NCBI GenBank assembly: GCA_039933515.1
Contig: JBDTNY010000001.1
Location: 1 to 15,400 of the forward strand
Direction of reading: 5' to 3'
Origin: JAOUEA01 sp039933515
GTDB taxonomy: Bacteria; Actinomycetota; UBA4738; HRBIN12
DNA: 15,400 nucleotides
Shown here: positions 12,632 through 15,400 of the stretch, piece by piece
Layout: each line of letters starts with the position of its first letter
Numbering within the stretch: position 1 is the stretch's first letter
Notes under the pieces: model-generated
The model's database searches: none
What the model was told of the DNA's origin: nothing
The model's input: the letters and a program-made list of their open reading frames with translations, nothing else
Position numbers and translations under genes: made by a program

Positions 12632-14320
12632 GTGCTCGCGGAGCCGATCCAGACCACGCTCGACCAGGGCATCCCGCTCGACGAGGTCACGTTCTGCGTC
12701 GTGGACCTCGAGACCACGGGAGGGTCGCCGCGCGACTGCAAGATCACCGAAGTCGGCGCGGTGAAGTACCGAGGCGGCGAGCGGCTTGGGTCGTTCCAGG
12801 CGCTCGTGGACCCCGAGGTCCCGATCCCGCCGTTCATCGCCCACCTCACTGGCATCAGCGACCACCTCGTGGCCGGCCGCCCTCCGATCGAGGAGATCAT
12901 GCCGGCGTTCCTCGAGTTCGCGCGCGGCGCGGTCTTCGTGGCCCACAACGCCGGATTCGACTTCTCGTTCGTGAACGTGAACCTCGACCGCCTCGACTAC
13001 GCGCCGATCCCCGGGCCGCCGGTGTGTACCGCGAAGCTCGCGCGTCGCGTGGTCTGGCCCGACGTGCCCGATGTGAAGCTCCAGACACTCGCGAAGTACT
13101 TCCGCACGCGCGTCACGCCGATCCACCGCGCGCTCGACGACGCCGAGGCGTGCGCCGAGGTGCTGCACGGGCTGCTCGACCTGGGCGGCCGGCTCGGTAT
13201 CCTCACGCTCGGCGACCTGCGCGAGGCCGTCACCGCCCGGGGCCGCCCTCACTACGGCAAGATCGCGCTCGCCGACGCGCTCCCCCATGCGCCCGGCGTC
13301 TACCTGTTCAAAGGCCGTGACGGGCGGATCCTCTATGTCGGCAAGTCGAACGACCTCCGCGCGCGCGTGAAGTCCTATTTCTATGGCGACACCCGCAAGA
13401 AGATCGCGGACATGCTCGGCGAAGTGGCCACGGTCGAAGGCCTCGCCTGCCAGGGCGAGCTCGAGGCCCTCGTGCTCGAGGCGCGCCTGATCGGGCGCCA
13501 CGAGCCGCAGTACAACCGCCGGGGCAAGACCTGGCGACGCGGCGCGTACCTGAAGCTGGATCCGTCCGAGGCCTACCCCCGCCTGAAGCTCGTCCACGCG
13601 GCCAAGCCCGACGACGGCTGCGTCTACCTCGGTCCGTTCGGCAACAGCGCACAGGCGCGACTCGCGAAGGAGGCGCTCGAAGAGGTGGTGCCGATACGGC
13701 GGTGCACCACGGCGATGCGAGTCGGCACCCGATTCGCTGCGTGCGCACTCGCCGACATCGGGCGGTGCCCGGCGCCTTGCGACGGGCGTGTCGATCCCGA
13801 GGGCTACCACGAGCTGACGGAGCGGCTCATCGCCGGTCTCCATGCCCCCGCCGAGATGCTGGCGGCCCTCGGAACCCGGATGGACGACCTCGCCGCCCAA
13901 GAGCGCTACGAGGAGGCAGCGCTCGTCCGAGACCGGCTCCGCGCGCTCGCGGGCGCGCTCGAACGTGCCCGCCGAGACGAGTGGCTCGTCCGCGCCGGAG
14001 CGCTCGAGCTGGAGACGCACGACGGCGTCGGCCTGCGGTTCGACCGCGGTGCGCTGACGCGGGCAGGGGAAGGCTGCGAACGCCTGGAAGACCCCCTTTC
14101 GATCCCCTGCCCGCGTGAACGCGCCGACGAGCTTGCCGCGGTGCGCGGCTGGCTCGCGCGCAACCGGGTCCGCGTGATCGCCGTCGACGGGCGCGCTCCA
14201 TCCGAGCCCGTCGACGGCGGCGCGGCCATCGCCCGTGTGCTCGCGCAGGCGCGGGCCGGCGAGCCCGCGCCTGGCGGCCGGCGAGATCGGCGCGACAGGG
14301 AGATCGAGCGCGGCAGCTAA
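12632..14320 (+). CDS. DEDDh exonuclease fused to UvrC-N-like GIY-YIG nuclease
   Basis: A 562-residue DNA repair protein. Residues about 20-185 are a DnaQ-type 3'-5' exonuclease with D25/E27 (DLETTG), D110 (HNAGFD) and H165...D170 (HRALDD). Residues about 218-300 are a GIY-YIG endonuclease domain (PGVYLFKGRDG, YVGKSNDLRAR, acidic ELEALVLEARLI). Next is C358-x12-C371-x7-C379-x3-C383, nearly the spacing of the Fe-S cysteines of UvrC. A UVR (UvrB-contact) motif follows at about 410-442. The UvrC RNase H half and HhH domain are absent, so it would make only the 3' incision, as Cho does in E. coli. Similar fusions occur in actinobacteria (M. tuberculosis Rv2191). GTG at 12632 has GGAAGG (12620-12625) 6 nt upstream and lies after the promoter; the earlier in-frame GTG at 12536 lies before it. 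Confidence 0.92.
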   Translation: MLAEPIQTTLDQGIPLDEVTFCVVDLETTGGSPRDCKITEVGAVKYRGGERLGSFQALVDPEVPIPPFIAHLTGISDHLVAGRPPIEEIMPAFLEFARGAVFVAHNAGFDFSFVNVNLDRLDYAPIPGPPVCTAKLARRVVWPDVPDVKLQTLAKYFRTRVTPIHRALDDAEACAEVLHGLLDLGGRLGILTLGDLREAVTARGRPHYGKIALADALPHAPGVYLFKGRDGRILYVGKSNDLRARVKSYFYGDTRKKIADMLGEVATVEGLACQGELEALVLEARLIGRHEPQYNRRGKTWRRGAYLKLDPSEAYPRLKLVHAAKPDDGCVYLGPFGNSAQARLAKEALEEVVPIRRCTTAMRVGTRFAACALADIGRCPAPCDGRVDPEGYHELTERLIAGLHAPAEMLAALGTRMDDLAAQERYEEAALVRDRLRALAGALERARRDEWLVRAGALELETHDGVGLRFDRGALTRAGEGCERLEDPLSIPCPRERADELAAVRGWLARNRVRVIAVDGRAPSEPVDGGAAIARVLAQARAGEPAPGGRRDRRDREIERGS

Positions 14321-14323
14321 ACT
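14318..14323 (+). promoter_or_regulatory. Putative leaderless promoter of the thiolase gene
   Basis: TAAACT, then 7 nt, then ATG at 14331, with no Shine-Dalgarno. It overlaps the TAA stop codon of the exonuclease/UvrC-like gene. This is the expected spacing for transcription starting at the first base of the ATG. The -35 region is not convincing. Confidence 0.5.
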
Positions 14324-14330
14324 GGCCCCC

Positions 14331-15400
14331 ATGGACACCGCCGTCATCCTCGAGGGAGCCCGCACCCCGGTCGGGAAATTCCTCGGGTCGTTCTCGAACA
14401 CCACCGCCGTCGAGCTGGGCACGCTGGCTGCCGTCGAGGCGCTGCGGCGCGCCGACGTCGACGCCACGGCCGTCGACCAGACGATCTTCGGCCACGCGCG
14501 CCAGGCGGGGAACGGCCCGAACACCGGGCGCCAGGTGAGCATGCATGCGGGCGTCCCGCAGGAGGTCAGCGCCTACAACGTCAACATCGCGTGCGGCTCG
14601 GGCATGAAGGCGACGCAGCTCGGCGCGCAGCAGATCATGCTCGGCCAGTCCGAGGTCGTGCTCGTCGGTGGCATGGAGAACATGACCCGGGTCCCCTACC
14701 TCTTGCCCGACATGCGCCTGGGCTCCCGGCTCGGCAACACCGAGGCCGTGGACGCGATGTACCGCGACGGTCTCCTCGACCCGCTCTGTGGTCTGATCAT
14801 GGGCGAGACCGCCGAGAACCTCGTCGACATGTACGACATCTCCCGCGAGGAGCAGGACACGTTCGCGCTCGAGTCGCAGCAGAAGGCCGAGTCGGGCAGG
14901 GTCGAGCGCGCAGCCGAGATGTTCCCCGTGGCCGTGAAGGCCGGGAAGCAGACGGTCACGGTCGACGAGGACGAGCATGCGCGCCCGCAGACCACCATGG
15001 AGTCGCTCGCGAAGCTCGCGCCGGTCTTTCGCGAGGGTGGGACGGTCACCGCCGGCAACTCCAGCGGCCTCACCGACGGCGCGGCCTCGATGGTGCTGAT
15101 GTCGGAGGCCCGGGCGAAGGCGGAGGGCCGCGAGCCACTCGTGAAGATCATCGGCATGGGCTGGGCGGGCGTGGACCCCAAGATCATGGGGATCGGACCC
15201 GTGCCGGCCACGAAGAACGTTCTCGAGTCGACCGGGCTGTCGCTCGCCGACGTCGACGTGATCGAGATCAACGAGGCCTTCGCCGCCCAGGTGATCGCGT
15301 GCGAGCGCGAGCTGAAGTTCGACCGCGACAAGCTGAACCTGCGGGGCGGCGGCATCTCGGTGGGCCACCCGATCGGCATGAGCGGGACCCGGATCCTCCT
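14331..15400 (+). CDS. Thiolase family acetyl-CoA acetyltransferase, 3' end missing
   Basis: 356 codons are present before the window ends; a full thiolase is about 390-400 residues, so the C-terminal CxG cysteine motif is outside. The acyl-accepting cysteine is C88 in NIACGSGMKA (85-94). GGMENMTRVPYL (113-124) is the usual loop, NEAF (314-317) is the conserved oxyanion-hole segment, and the catalytic histidine is H346 in GGGISVGHPIGMSG (339-352). It condenses two acetyl-CoA to acetoacetyl-CoA or runs in reverse in fatty-acid/ketone degradation; the direction cannot be told. Most family members have GGAIALGHP, so GGGISVGHP is a modest variant. It starts 10 nt after the repair gene but appears to have its own leaderless promoter, so it need not be SOS-regulated. 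Confidence 0.93.
   Translation, partial: MDTAVILEGARTPVGKFLGSFSNTTAVELGTLAAVEALRRADVDATAVDQTIFGHARQAGNGPNTGRQVSMHAGVPQEVSAYNVNIACGSGMKATQLGAQQIMLGQSEVVLVGGMENMTRVPYLLPDMRLGSRLGNTEAVDAMYRDGLLDPLCGLIMGETAENLVDMYDISREEQDTFALESQQKAESGRVERAAEMFPVAVKAGKQTVTVDEDEHARPQTTMESLAKLAPVFREGGTVTAGNSSGLTDGAASMVLMSEARAKAEGREPLVKIIGMGWAGVDPKIMGIGPVPATKNVLESTGLSLADVDVIEINEAFAAQVIACERELKFDRDKLNLRGGGISVGHPIGMSGTRIL

Noticed and set aside
13827..15368. 513-codon minus-strand open frame across the repair gene and thiolase
   Set aside because: It runs antisense to two genes with full catalytic motifs, and its translation has no domain.
1..15400. Mobile elements, CRISPR arrays, tRNA/rRNA genes, toxin-antitoxin or defence islands
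   Set aside because: No terminal inverted repeats, transposase motifs, regular repeats or RNA-gene hallmarks were seen; composition is even and genes are intact.

Overview
The window is a chromosomal stretch of a high-GC Actinomycetota (Actinobacteria), with dense gene packing and ordinary intact genes. The WhiB-family protein is essentially restricted to this phylum. A PimB-like glycosyltransferase, an Rv2258c-like methyltransferase and an exonuclease/UvrC-like fusion point the same way. Several starts have a TAnnnT -10 box 6-8 nt upstream, which fits the leaderless transcription common in the phylum. I cannot name a genus; a deep lineage (Acidimicrobiia- or Thermoleophilia-like) is a guess. 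There is no tRNA, rRNA, CRISPR, insertion sequence or phage gene. The longest gene-free gap is about 180 bp.

Layout. (1) 1-3650, minus strand, read right to left: a GT4 glycosyltransferase, a double zinc-ribbon membrane protein, an SRPBCC lipid-binding-fold protein, an ArsA/Get3-type ATPase with an HSP20-like tail, and the first 38 codons of a ROK-family sugar kinase. (2) 3673-7236, plus strand: a YgfZ/GcvT-like folate-binding protein divergent from the glycosyltransferase, a WhiB-family protein, then a tightly overlapping heptose operon (hddA-gmhB-gmhA) giving three of the four steps from sedoheptulose 7-phosphate toward GDP-D-glycero-alpha-D-manno-heptose. The nucleotidyltransferase is not in the window. 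(3) 7273-11274: a small DUF4242 protein divergent from a 1216-residue fusion of a class III nucleotide cyclase, an AAA/STAND-type ATPase, a helical linker and a full family 5 solute-binding-protein domain with no export signal. (4) 11375-15400: a winged-helix SAM methyltransferase, an exonuclease + UvrC-N-like repair protein, and a thiolase cut by the window end.

Two things stand out. The cyclase-ATPase-solute-binding fusion looks like a one-protein cytoplasmic sensor. The repair gene has a perfect actinobacterial LexA box lying exactly between its -35 and -10 hexamers, which predicts SOS control and fixes the translation start. Lesser points are a His-to-Gln change at a zinc-site position of GmhA and a displaced substrate-specifying lysine in the cyclase domain.
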